From Gillisia sp. Hel1_33_143 (GTDB lineage: Bacteria > Bacteroidota > Bacteroidia > Flavobacteriales > Flavobacteriaceae): a stretch of DNA of 64,000 nucleotides. Every line of letters starts with the position of its first letter. Position 1 is the first letter of the stretch. Positions 54,020 through 63,700 of the stretch are shown piece after piece. Position numbers and translations under genes: made by a program. The notes beneath the pieces were generated by a model. It saw only the letters and a list, made by a program, of their open reading frames with translations. It made no database searches and was not told where the DNA came from. The stretch is taken from the NCBI RefSeq assembly GCF_900104765.1, contig NZ_LT629737.1:3162001-3226000 (forward strand), written 5' to 3'.

Positions 54020-55489
54020 TTATAGTCCGCTTATATAACTTCCATACAGATCTTTAAACTGAATTCCTTCTGAGAATCTATATTTATTCAATTTCTTATA
54101 CTCCACCAGTCCCCAAAGTAAAAACTCCTTCAAAAAGTATTTATCCTCTTCAGAAACTTCTGGTTGATATTTCTCTATAAGCTTATTTAATGGAGGTACA
54201 GAATCTAGCTTTTCTTTGTATTGCTTATCTGTAAGCTCATCTAGTAATTCAAATCCGCTTTCAGCAAAAAACCATTCTACAAGATCGTTGTAAGGGTTTT
54301 CTGCATCTGGCTTTTCTAGTTTCTCTATTTTAGGAAAATAATTTACAAAAAGTGTTTTTACTGCACCACCAATTAATTCTTGAGCTACAGAATCACTTCC
54401 CTCCTGCTCTCCTTCATATACAAGCTCTACTTTTCCTGTAATTGCCGGTATTACTCCAAGAAAATCTCCAAATCTTAGTAGGGTTTTTTCTTCTCCATTT
54501 TTTATTGCTCTTCGTTCTGCAGTGCTTAAAAGATTTTCAAAAGCAGAAATACTTAATCTTGCACTTATACCGCTTCTTGCATCTATAAATTCATGCTCTC
54601 TAGCCTCAAAACTAATTTGCTCTAAAAGATCTTTGGCAAGTTCTGGAACATATATCATTTCTGTCTGGCGGGCATCTAACTTAGCCTCTTGCTGAGTTAT
54701 AGCCTTAGCAATTTCTATATTGTGTGGATAGTGAGTGAGAATTTGGGAACCAATCCTATCTTTAAGTGGAGTAACAATACTACCTCTATTGGTATAATCT
54801 TCTGGATTGGCAGTAAACACAAATTGCATATCTAGGGGCAATCTAAGTTTAAAACCTCGTATTTGTATGTCTCCTTCCTGTAATATGTTGAATAGTGCTA
54901 CTTGTATACGAGCTTGTAGATCTGGCAATTCATTAATAACAAAAATACTTCTGTTAGCTCTAGGTATCATACCAAAATGAATAACTCTATCATCTGCATA
55001 GCTAAGCTTTAAATTAGCAGCTTTTATTGGATCTACATCACCAATAATATCTGCTACAGTAACATCTGGAGTAGCAAGTTTCTCAAAAAATCGTTCCTCT
55101 CTGTGCATCCACGAAATTGGAGTAGCATCTCCTTTTTCTTCAATCATTTCTTTAGCATAGCGAGAAATTGGGTGAAAGGGATCATCATTGATCTCAGAAC
55201 CTTCCACTACCGGAATATATTCATCCAATAATTTAACCATCAATCTGGCTAATCTCGTCTTAGCCTGACCTCTTAAACCTAGTAGATTGATGTTGTGCTT
55301 AGATAAAATGGCACGCTCCAACTCTGGAATTACCGTATGCTCGTATCCAAAAATTCCTTCAAAAGCTGGTTCTCCGTTTTGGATCTTCTTAATTAAATTC
55401 TGTCTTAATTCTTCTTTTATACTTTTACTCTGGTACCCGGATTTTTTGAGTTCACCAAAATTCTTTATATCATCTACTTTCATATTCAA
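54020..55489 (-). CDS. MoxR/ChlI-type AAA+ ATPase
   Basis: 489 aa. Walker A GLRGQAKTR, Walker B-like IFVINELPDLQARIQVALFNILQEGD, then the sensor segment FVFTANPEDYTNRGSIVTPLKDRIGSQI, as in magnesium-chelatase I-like ATPases. The Walker B reads NEL rather than DE, which is seen in this subfamily. C-terminal 180 residues form the lid plus a helical extension. It forms a pair with the VWA protein encoded just upstream (58 bp gap). No bacteriochlorophyll or cobalamin genes are nearby, so a chaperone or activation role like MoxR is more likely than metal insertion. Confidence 0.88.
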   Translation of the reverse strand: MNMKVDDIKNFGELKKSGYQSKSIKEELRQNLIKKIQNGEPAFEGIFGYEHTVIPELERAILSKHNINLLGLRGQAKTRLARLMVKLLDEYIPVVEGSEINDDPFHPISRYAKEMIEEKGDATPISWMHREERFFEKLATPDVTVADIIGDVDPIKAANLKLSYADDRVIHFGMIPRANRSIFVINELPDLQARIQVALFNILQEGDIQIRGFKLRLPLDMQFVFTANPEDYTNRGSIVTPLKDRIGSQILTHYPHNIEIAKAITQQEAKLDARQTEMIYVPELAKDLLEQISFEAREHEFIDARSGISARLSISAFENLLSTAERRAIKNGEEKTLLRFGDFLGVIPAITGKVELVYEGEQEGSDSVAQELIGGAVKTLFVNYFPKIEKLEKPDAENPYNDLVEWFFAESGFELLDELTDKQYKEKLDSVPPLNKLIEKYQPEVSEEDKYFLKEFLLWGLVEYKKLNKYRFSEGIQFKDLYGSYISGL

Positions 55490-55547
55490 TTCTTCTTTTA
55501 AACTTTTTATTTACAATCGAGCTTATATTTCTAAATCACGATTCTAA

Positions 55548-56678
55548 TTATCCTTTTATGCGTTTTTTTCTATTATTTTCATAATCTTCAAAGATCATTT
55601 CGCCAAGTCCTTTTAATCCAGTAAAGAAGGCTTTACCATGATTAGCTTGCGTAAATTCTCTCACGAAACGTTCTAAATATGGATCTTGTGCTATCATAAA
55701 TGTGGTAATAGGAATGCGCAATTTTCTAGCTTGTTGGGCCATATTGTAACATTTATCTATTATATAAGGATCCAAACCAACGCTGTTCTTGTAATAGGTG
55801 CCATCTCGTTCTCTAATACAACTAGGCTTCCCATCTGTAATCATAAAAATCTGCTTATTGGTATTACGCTTTCTTCGTAGCAGATCCATTGCCAATTGTA
55901 AACCGGCCACAGTATTAGTATGATAGGGTCCTACGCGTAAATATGGAAGATCTCCAATAGAAATTGCCCATGCATCATTTCCGAAAACAAGAATATCCAA
56001 AGTATCTTTTGGATATCTGGTAGTTATAAGTTCTGCCAAGGCCATTGCTACCTTTTTTGCAGGAGTTATTCTATCTTCTCCATATAATATCATACTATGA
56101 CTTATATCTATCATTAGAACTGTGCTCATCTGAGATTTATGATGAGTCTCTTCTACTACCAAGTCATCCTCTGTCATCTGGAAACTTCCTGCTCCATGAT
56201 TGATCTGGGCATTCTTCAAACTTTCTGTCATAGAGATCTTATCTAAAGAATCACCATATTGATAATCTTTAAACTCGCCTGTATGCTCATCTCCTATTCC
56301 CTGATGTTTTGTAGAATGATTTCCAGATCCACTACGCTTTAACTTCCCAAATATTTGGTTCAAGGCCTGCTGTCTTATCGCTCTTTCGGTTTTAGCTGTA
56401 ATTGCCATACCTCCATTTCCATCTGGATCTATTTCTTCCCTAATAAAGCCTTTCTTTTTAAGATCTTCAATAAAATCGTCTATGGTATAATCTTCATCGG
56501 TAAGCTTATACTCCACGTCCAACTGTCTAAGCCAATCTATGGCTTCATCAAAATCTCCAGAAGTATGGGTTATTAATTCTTTAAAAATCTCAAAGAGCTT
56601 GTCAAATGGAGATTTTTCCGGCTCTTCAAATTTTTTAAATACAAAACCATTTCTAATGCTATCATTCTTCTTTTTCAT
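55548..56678 (-). CDS. VWA-domain protein, partner of the MoxR-type ATPase
   Basis: 376 aa. Helical N-terminal half (1-180), then a VWA domain (about 185-350) with complete MIDAS motif DISHS, the conserved Thr in RITPAKK and Asp in MITDGKP. Similar to the D subunit of chelatase-like ATPase/VWA pairs. Soluble, first gene of the minus-strand pair (possibly triplet with the SnoaL-like gene). The substrate protein is unknown. Confidence 0.87.
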   Translation of the reverse strand: MKKKNDSIRNGFVFKKFEEPEKSPFDKLFEIFKELITHTSGDFDEAIDWLRQLDVEYKLTDEDYTIDDFIEDLKKKGFIREEIDPDGNGGMAITAKTERAIRQQALNQIFGKLKRSGSGNHSTKHQGIGDEHTGEFKDYQYGDSLDKISMTESLKNAQINHGAGSFQMTEDDLVVEETHHKSQMSTVLMIDISHSMILYGEDRITPAKKVAMALAELITTRYPKDTLDILVFGNDAWAISIGDLPYLRVGPYHTNTVAGLQLAMDLLRRKRNTNKQIFMITDGKPSCIRERDGTYYKNSVGLDPYIIDKCYNMAQQARKLRIPITTFMIAQDPYLERFVREFTQANHGKAFFTGLKGLGEMIFEDYENNRKKRIKG

Positions 56679-57034
56679 AGTTTAAAGTTAAGCCATTTCA
56701 GATGGAATACGAAAGCTTTGGCAAATCAACACGGGCTAAATTTTTGTTAATTAAAAAATCTTAATTCTAGATTGCCTATGTAGATATATACCATATTGCT
56801 GTTATTCTTTTCTTAAAAACTATATATTATTTATGGAGTTATAAGAGATTTGAATAGATTAAAAAAAGACGGCTAAGAGGAAATCAATTGAAGTTAATTA
56901 ACCTAGTGAAAGTCTATATCGCTAATTTTTAAGAATAGGCATCTAGTAAAATACGATACTTACAAAAAAGCTCATTTTATTTAATAGAAAATTTATAAAT
57001 CTATTATCATTAGAAAGTTTTTAAATTTGCATGC
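56679..57034. other. Divergent intergenic region, largely featureless
   Basis: 356 bp, very AT-rich. No open frame that looks coding, no hairpin with a T-run. A perfect -7 box TAAATTTG lies at 57022-57029, directly before the ATG at 57035; if used, that transcript would be leaderless or nearly so. A TAAAGTTA at 56683-56690 is a minus-strand -7-like match that is too close to the VWA start to be useful. Confidence 0.45.
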
Positions 57035-58114
57035 ATGAATACCTTCCAATTAATTGTTACTATTTTCGGGATTATAATGTTAATTCCAACCATTGCATCA
57101 CTTACAAAATTTGATCAGTGGTGGATAAGGGGGTTTGACTTTCCTCGTATACAAATAAGCTTTTTAATTTTACTTACCATTGCTTTCTCCATAGAAGTAT
57201 ATTCTTTCGACAGCTATTGGCAGATTGGGTTGGTGCTTCTTCTAGCATTGAGCTTTATCTATCAGGCTGTAAAAATTTATCCTTATACCCTATTTGCAAA
57301 AAAGCAGGTTCTGGAATTTCAGGGGAGCGATGATGATGCTATAATATCCATTCTTGTTAGCAACGTACTTACCACTAATAAAAGGTCTGATAAGCTAATA
57401 GATAGAGTAAATGAATACAAGCCAGACATTTTATTAACCTTAGAGACCGATGAAAGATGGGAGAATGAATTGGCTGTTATTGAAGAGGATTATCCATATA
57501 CCGTTAAAATTCCCAAAGATAATTTATATGGAATGCATCTATATTCAAAATTGAAATTAGAAGATATAGATATCAAATACATCATTACTGAAGAGATTCC
57601 CTCTATTCACGGATACATAATTATGAATAATGGGGTGAAAATAAAATTACACTGCCTACACCCAAAACCTCCAAGCCCAACCGAGGATGATAATTCTACA
57701 AATAGAGACGCAGAATTGTTATTTGTAGGTAGAGATGTAAAAAAAGATCAAGAATCTGTATTGCTCATTGGAGATCTTAACGACGTTGCTTGGTCTAGAA
57801 CCACTAAATTATTTAGAGAATTAAGCGGACTTTTAGATCCTAGAATTGGAAGAGGATTCTACAATACTTTTCATACAGGTTATGCACTCTTAAGATGGCC
57901 CTTAGACCATGTATTTCACACCTGCGATTTTACATTGGTAGAGATAGCAAGGTTAAAAAGCATAGGCTCAGATCATTTCCCAATGTTCATAAAACTTAAT
58001 TTTGAACCTAGAGCAGAACTGTTGCAAGATGAGCCAGAAGAGCCAGACGAAGATGAAAAAAAATGGGCAGATGAGAAAATTGAAGATGGACACCCAAAGT
58101 ATGATGATGTTTAA
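57035..58114 (+). CDS. Membrane-anchored endonuclease/exonuclease/phosphatase-family protein
   Basis: 359 aa. Three membrane segments in residues 1-85, then an EEP domain at about 105-325: SNVLTTNKRSD, DILLTLETDERW (metal-binding Glu), HCLHPKPPSPTE, LIGDLNDVAW, and GSDHFPMFIKL. Acidic tail of about 35 residues (DEPEEPDEDEKK). The catalytic Glu/Asp/His set is present. Known family: phosphodiesterases acting on nucleic acids, lipids or other phosphates. Substrate and side of the membrane unknown. Confidence 0.87.
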   Translation: MNTFQLIVTIFGIIMLIPTIASLTKFDQWWIRGFDFPRIQISFLILLTIAFSIEVYSFDSYWQIGLVLLLALSFIYQAVKIYPYTLFAKKQVLEFQGSDDDAIISILVSNVLTTNKRSDKLIDRVNEYKPDILLTLETDERWENELAVIEEDYPYTVKIPKDNLYGMHLYSKLKLEDIDIKYIITEEIPSIHGYIIMNNGVKIKLHCLHPKPPSPTEDDNSTNRDAELLFVGRDVKKDQESVLLIGDLNDVAWSRTTKLFRELSGLLDPRIGRGFYNTFHTGYALLRWPLDHVFHTCDFTLVEIARLKSIGSDHFPMFIKLNFEPRAELLQDEPEEPDEDEKKWADEKIEDGHPKYDDV

Positions 58115-58124
58115 GATTTTAATC

Positions 58125-58523
58125 TTATTGAAAGAACTGGGCTAATTCTGGGTCTGTTCTTAACTCATTGCATCGTTCTACTGTAATTGGTTTTTCAATA
58201 AATGAATAGACATTTTTATAGTCTATAGACTTTTTCTTATCGCAAGAATCTATAGAAGAGGTTACCATTATCACTTTAATATCTTCTGTATCTTCCAAAT
58301 TTTGCAAGATCTCTAGAAATTCCCAACCGCTAATTTCTGGCATATTTATATCTAGAAAAATAAGGTATTCTCTTTCCTGAATAGTCGTATCTCTCAAATA
58401 TTTAATGCCTTCTTGAGCATTTTTAAAAGCCAATGGTTCATAAGAAACCCCACATTTCTGAAGAATGCGTTGTTGTACAAAAACTACAATACTGTCATCG
58501 TCTATAATTAGGATCTTTGCCAT
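58125..58523 (-). CDS. Single-domain response regulator
   Basis: 132 aa, receiver only: acidic pocket IDDD (7-10), phosphoacceptor Asp58 (IFLDINMP), Lys in FIEKPIT. Its ATG overlaps the TAA of the upstream gene by one base (TAATG), so it is translationally coupled. Last gene of the four-gene PAS kinase operon. No output domain: a phosphate shuttle or protein-binding regulator. Confidence 0.88.
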   Translation of the reverse strand: MAKILIIDDDSIVVFVQQRILQKCGVSYEPLAFKNAQEGIKYLRDTTIQEREYLIFLDINMPEISGWEFLEILQNLEDTEDIKVIMVTSSIDSCDKKKSIDYKNVYSFIEKPITVERCNELRTDPELAQFFQ

Positions 58524-60271
58524 TATACTTCTTGTTCAGTTTTCTCTGTGATCTTACGTATTATTTCATCTAGTTCTTTAGCTGAAGTTACAATATATTC
58601 CAAAAGTTTAGATTGCTCTCCTAAACCTCCTTGAACTTGTAATAGATCTATGATAGCCATAATTCTTGCTAACGGGGCTCTAACAACGTGAGACTGCGTC
58701 CAGGCTATTTCTTTTAAGCACGCATTCCTGTCTTTAATGGTATTGATATATTCATATATTTCTGTCATATCCTGCATAGAACCTATCATTCTCTTAGGTT
58801 TTCCAGAATCATCTGTTACCAGATAACTTCTATCTAGAATATACTTATAACTTCCATCTGAACATTGAAATCTATACTCAACTTGTAAATTGGAAGCACC
58901 AGAGAGATACAATTCTTGAGTTTTAAACTTAACCTTATCTCTATCTTCCGGATGTACTTTGTCATCCCACCAATCTCCTTTAGTACCTACCTGCTCTTGG
59001 GTATAGCCAAACATCTTTTCCATACCCTCATTATATTCCATTTTATCTAATTGTACATCATAATCTGTAACAGTATCGCTGGTGGCTTTAGCTACAATAT
59101 TATATCGAAGAAGACTTTCAATAAGCTTGTTCTCCTGCTCTACAAAATCTGTTATATCTCTTGAGTTTGCAACAATTCCACCTACGGAAGGATCATGAGT
59201 TAGATTTGTAAGAATGGTCTCAAGCCATCTCCATTCTTCAGACTTAGACCTTACCCTAAATGACTTCAATTGAATTCGCTTAGTATGTTCTAATTTAAGA
59301 AAATCTTCCTTCACACTGGCTAGATCTTCCGGATGTATAAGATGAAAGAAATTACTATTTAATATAAGGTCGGGTTCAATTCCTAATATCATTTTGGATG
59401 ATGGACTAACATACGTATAAGCCCCTTCAAAATTTAAGATCATTACTAGTTCTGATGCTTCTTGAACTAGCGCTTTATATCGCTGTTCACTCAAGATCAA
59501 AGCCTTTTCCGCCAGTACTCTTGCAGTAATATCTGTAGCTAATGTTACCCTCGCTTTTTTACCATCAAACTCTATAGGATTGCTTTTAATTTCAAGCTCA
59601 ATAATTTCTCCACTCTTAGTATAATGCTTTACACTAGTTTTAAGAAAAGTATGTATACAATTCTTCCATATCTTTTCAATTCTAACAGCCTCATCTTCCG
59701 CCCAAAGATCCTTAACCGTCATATTGAGAAATTCTTCTTGGGTATATCCATATAAATTAATAGCTGCAGAATTTACGCTAAGAAATTGCAAGCTATTCCT
59801 ATCTAAAACCCACATTGGTAGCGGACTGGAATCAAATAAGTTTTTATACTTTTTCTCAGATTCGCCCAGCTGTATTGTAGTAATATTACGCTCTATGCTA
59901 TAGTAAATACTTTTTGATAATTGCGCTGCATTAAGATCATCCTTTAAAAGGTAATCTGAAATTCCTAAATTTAAGGTCTTTACTCCAAAATCTTTATCTG
60001 CAAAGCCCGTTAGTACTATTACCGGTATTTTAGGTGCCAATGCTACTACAGAAGTTACAAGATCTTCATTGTTATCTGCATCTGGTAAGGAGAGATCTAA
60101 TAGTACTACATCAAAATTATGCTCATGAATAAGAAGTTCCTTGGCTTCAGAGAATCGTGCTGCTCGGATTAAACTAATATTTAAATGCTCCTCGTTGAGA
60201 TAATCTTCTATAAGAATATAATCACCTAAGTGATCTTCAATTACAAGTATATTGAGTTTAGTATTTTTCAA
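58523..60271 (-). CDS. Receiver-PAS-PAS-PAS-HisKA protein without a catalytic ATPase domain
   Basis: 582 aa. Receiver at 6-125 (Asp59 in VVLLDLSLPDADN), three PAS domains at about 140-520 (LGESEKKYKNLFDSSPLPMW; HPEDL; HPEDR) and a terminal HisKA-like dimerisation helix with His528 in WTQSHVVRAPLAR. The protein stops about 55 residues after that His, where an HATPase domain should begin; the following gene is a separate receiver, and no frameshifted HATPase lies in the gap. It may take phosphate from another kinase of the operon. Soluble. Confidence 0.85.
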   Translation of the reverse strand: MKNTKLNILVIEDHLGDYILIEDYLNEEHLNISLIRAARFSEAKELLIHEHNFDVVLLDLSLPDADNNEDLVTSVVALAPKIPVIVLTGFADKDFGVKTLNLGISDYLLKDDLNAAQLSKSIYYSIERNITTIQLGESEKKYKNLFDSSPLPMWVLDRNSLQFLSVNSAAINLYGYTQEEFLNMTVKDLWAEDEAVRIEKIWKNCIHTFLKTSVKHYTKSGEIIELEIKSNPIEFDGKKARVTLATDITARVLAEKALILSEQRYKALVQEASELVMILNFEGAYTYVSPSSKMILGIEPDLILNSNFFHLIHPEDLASVKEDFLKLEHTKRIQLKSFRVRSKSEEWRWLETILTNLTHDPSVGGIVANSRDITDFVEQENKLIESLLRYNIVAKATSDTVTDYDVQLDKMEYNEGMEKMFGYTQEQVGTKGDWWDDKVHPEDRDKVKFKTQELYLSGASNLQVEYRFQCSDGSYKYILDRSYLVTDDSGKPKRMIGSMQDMTEIYEYINTIKDRNACLKEIAWTQSHVVRAPLARIMAIIDLLQVQGGLGEQSKLLEYIVTSAKELDEIIRKITEKTEQEV

Positions 60272-60279
60272 ATCTAGGC

Positions 60280-60711
60280 CTATTTACTACTAGGAAGTTT
60301 AACCACAGAGATCCAAAATTGCTCTATAGAAGAAATCACTCTTAAAAAGTCTTCTGCCTCAACAGGCTTCGTAATATAACAATTTACCTGATTTTTATAG
60401 GATGCCATAATATCTTCTGAAGAAGAAGATGTACTAAGCATAATAACCGGTAAATGTTTTAATTGATCCTTTGACTTTATTTTTTCTAAAACCTCGTGCC
60501 CATTTAACTTAGGAAGATTTACATCTAAAAGTATGAGATCTGGGGTAGCTGCATCAACATATCTACCTTTATTTTCTAGATACAAAATAGCTTCGTATCC
60601 GTCTTTAACTACATCTACTTTATTGGCAATTTTGCCTTCAGTTAGTGCCTCGGTAGTTAATAATATATCTCCTTCATTGTCTTCTACCAATAAGATATTT
60701 ATGGGACTCAT
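60280..60711 (-). CDS. Single-domain response regulator, Rcp1 type
   Basis: 143 aa. NILLVEDNEGDILLTTEAL, Asp63 in LILLDVNLPKLNG, Thr/Ser in MLSTSSS and Lys in YITKPVE. The NEGD and LNGHEVL features match the phytochrome-associated Rcp1 group. Located 33 bp after the large kinase gene and 8 bp before the receiver-PAS-HisKA gene. Confidence 0.9.
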   Translation of the reverse strand: MSPINILLVEDNEGDILLTTEALTEGKIANKVDVVKDGYEAILYLENKGRYVDAATPDLILLDVNLPKLNGHEVLEKIKSKDQLKHLPVIMLSTSSSSEDIMASYKNQVNCYITKPVEAEDFLRVISSIEQFWISVVKLPSSK

Positions 60712-60744
60712 AGGGGTTAAGTTTCGTTGGGGTATGTAAATATA

Positions 60745-63700
60745 CTAAAATTGTTTCTTGATAGTAAATTGAAAAACACTTCCTTTTTCTAAGGCAGATT
60801 CAAGCCAAATAGTTCCGCCGTGATTTTCAATTATCTTTTTACTTATAGCTAATCCAATCCCTGTTCCTGAATAACTCTCTTTTGAATGCAGCCTTTGAAA
60901 GATAATAAATATTTTACGAAAAAACTGAGGATCTATACCAATTCCATTATCAGATATAATAAATTCCCATTTATCTCCCAGATCCTTAACATTTATAACG
61001 ATTTCAGGATTGCTATTCCCATTTTGATATTTTAATCCGTTGTTTATTAAGTTGGATAGCACGCTTAGTAGCGGAGTCTTAGCTGCTTTGATAGTGGGCA
61101 AATGATCGTATTTAATAGTAGCTTTTTTTTCAGCTATCGTATTTTGATGCAATATTACAACCTCATCAACAAGAATGTTAAGATCTATCTCCTCCATTTG
61201 GTAAGTTAATCTTCCAACCCTTGAATACTCTAGAAGATCTAAAATAATTTGACGCATTCTCACTGCCCCATCGTTAGCGAAATAGATGTATTGTTGAGCT
61301 TTCTCATCTAATTGATCATCATATTTCTTTTTAAGCTGCCCTAAGAAACTTGTAACCATTCTTAGTGGTTCTTGTAGATCATGAGATGCGATATAAGCAA
61401 ATTGTTCTAATTCCTGATTGGAAACTTTGAGATCATAAGCTCTTTTACTCAATTTAAGATTGAGCTCTTCCAAATCTCTTTCATTTTGTTTGAGTTTTGT
61501 AACATCCTGAAGAGAACCTATCATTCTAATTGGTTTCTTCTCCTTATCTCTAATAATGAAACCTCGTTCCAAGACATAAGTTATTTTGTCTTTTGTATCA
61601 ATTAATCTATATTCTATTTGCCAGGTGGAATCTTTAGAGTCGAGTACTTTTTGTAAGGCACTAAGAACTCGATTTTTATCTTCCTTAAATAAATGAGATT
61701 CCCAGTCTAATAGAGATTCATTTTCAGATTTCTTTTCATATCCAAAAACAGCATAATAAGCATCACTCCAAATTAAGATGTTGCTTTCAATATCCCAATC
61801 ATAAACGGCCTCTTGCGTAGCACGAGATACCAGATCATAGCGTTCTTTCGCTATTCTAATCTGTTCATCCACCTTTTTTCTATCGGTTATATCTTTGAAA
61901 TAAACTGAAAATGCTTCATTACTAGGATAGATATTCACTTCAAACCATTGATCTCTTACCGCCAGATATTCTTCATAAGATATCTTTCTACCAATTTTAA
62001 TGACATCTTCTAATTTATCAAAAAATTTAAGGCTTTCATTTCGAGCGGCAAATTCTTTAATATTTTTATCAAGAATTACGTGTTTAGGTAAATTAAGTAA
62101 TTCTTCTGCTTCTCTATTCCAATAGGTTACTTTAAGATCCTTATCCAAGGAGAAAAATCCGTCGGTAATACTTTCTAAAATGTTATTGATCTGATAGTTG
62201 TATTTTTTCAAAGTAGCTTCGTACTGTCTCCTTTCACTAATATCAGTATGCAAAGCAAATAGCGCTACCAGCTCCTTATTCTCATTAAATACAGGACCTG
62301 CATTCAAATGGAAAAATAACTTTTTATTATTTCCGCTTAGAAATTGAATATCTCCATTCCAATATTTACCAGCATTTAATTGGGTAAATACTTCATTAAC
62401 AAGCTCCGGATCTCCATACATTTCTTTCACCGCCTGTAAATTGTTAACTTTTGAAGCATTCTTACCAAGTATGCTTTTCAAGGCCTTATTAATAAAAACC
62501 TCTTCCGTATAGAAATCTATAAGGCCAACTCCTATCTTAGAACTTTCAACTATATTCTTATATTTTAAAAGTTCTAGGTTGGCAGATTTTATTGGGGTAA
62601 TATCTATACCAAATAGATATAAAATACCTTTTTCTTCGATAATATTTGAGGGAGTCCAGCTAATCCATTTCCAAGTTCCATCTTTAGCTAAACATCTATT
62701 TTGGAAAGATTCTGAAGATTTACCATTGGCTACCTTTTCCAACCTAAGTAAAGCGTCATCAGCTTCAGATGGATGTAAGAATTTTTTAAAGGGTGTATTT
62801 AATAACTCTTCCCTTTCAAACCCAAAAACTTTTCTAAATGCTGGATTTATTTCTTTTAAATATCCATCGGTACCAATAATAGCAATTAGGTTTGGAGAAT
62901 AATTAAACATGTTATTTAACTGCCCTTCCGTAGATTTACGATGTAAACTGGAAGAAATTTGATAGACTATTCTTGAAATTCTATCAGATAAATTATCATC
63001 CCATAGTTTTTTTTCCGAGGAGTAAAAACTAAGAACTGCAATAGTCTCTCCTTCTACCTTTACGGGAACACCCACGGCCAAATTCTGCTTGGAGGTTTCA
63101 TTTCCTTCATTTAGGCTTACATGTACCTCTTCCTCTTTCCAGGTTATTCCAGGCAAACCTTCTCCATATTCTAAGACTTTTGAACTCACTTTAATATCCG
63201 GCAGATCATCTGCATTAGACATACTAATCAACCTTATATTCTTCTTGGCGAAACCAACCTCCCAGGCTTCCGCACTTTCGAATTTAAAATACTGCTTAAT
63301 TTTTACTATGGTGGCAATTAGTCCAGATTTATAATCTTCAGACCTGTTTAAGATTTCTATTAGGTCTTGAACAAGCTGTTGTTCTTGCTGAAAATTATAA
63401 GTATCTGTAATATTTCTACCTATTCCTACTAAACCTATGATCTTATCCTTACTCTTAAAAGGCACCTTACTTAGAGAAATTACTTCCTTTTCTCCCGTGC
63501 GACTATTTATAACATCTTCCCTATTAATTACCGGAATTCCAGAATCTATTACCCTCTGGTTATCTAACATAATTTCTTTTGCTTCCTCCTCAGGAAAATA
63601 ATCCTTAGGTTGAAGTTTAAGAGTATCCTTTTCAGAATATTTCCCTAAATATTCTGAATAGAATTTTGTATTGGTTAAGATGGTTTCGTGATTTCTATTT

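Noticed and set aside
58112-58127. TAAGATT-TT-AATCTTA as a terminator between convergent genes
   Set aside because: Two-base loop and an AT-rich 7-bp stem cannot form a useful hairpin; the symmetry comes from the two facing TAA stops.
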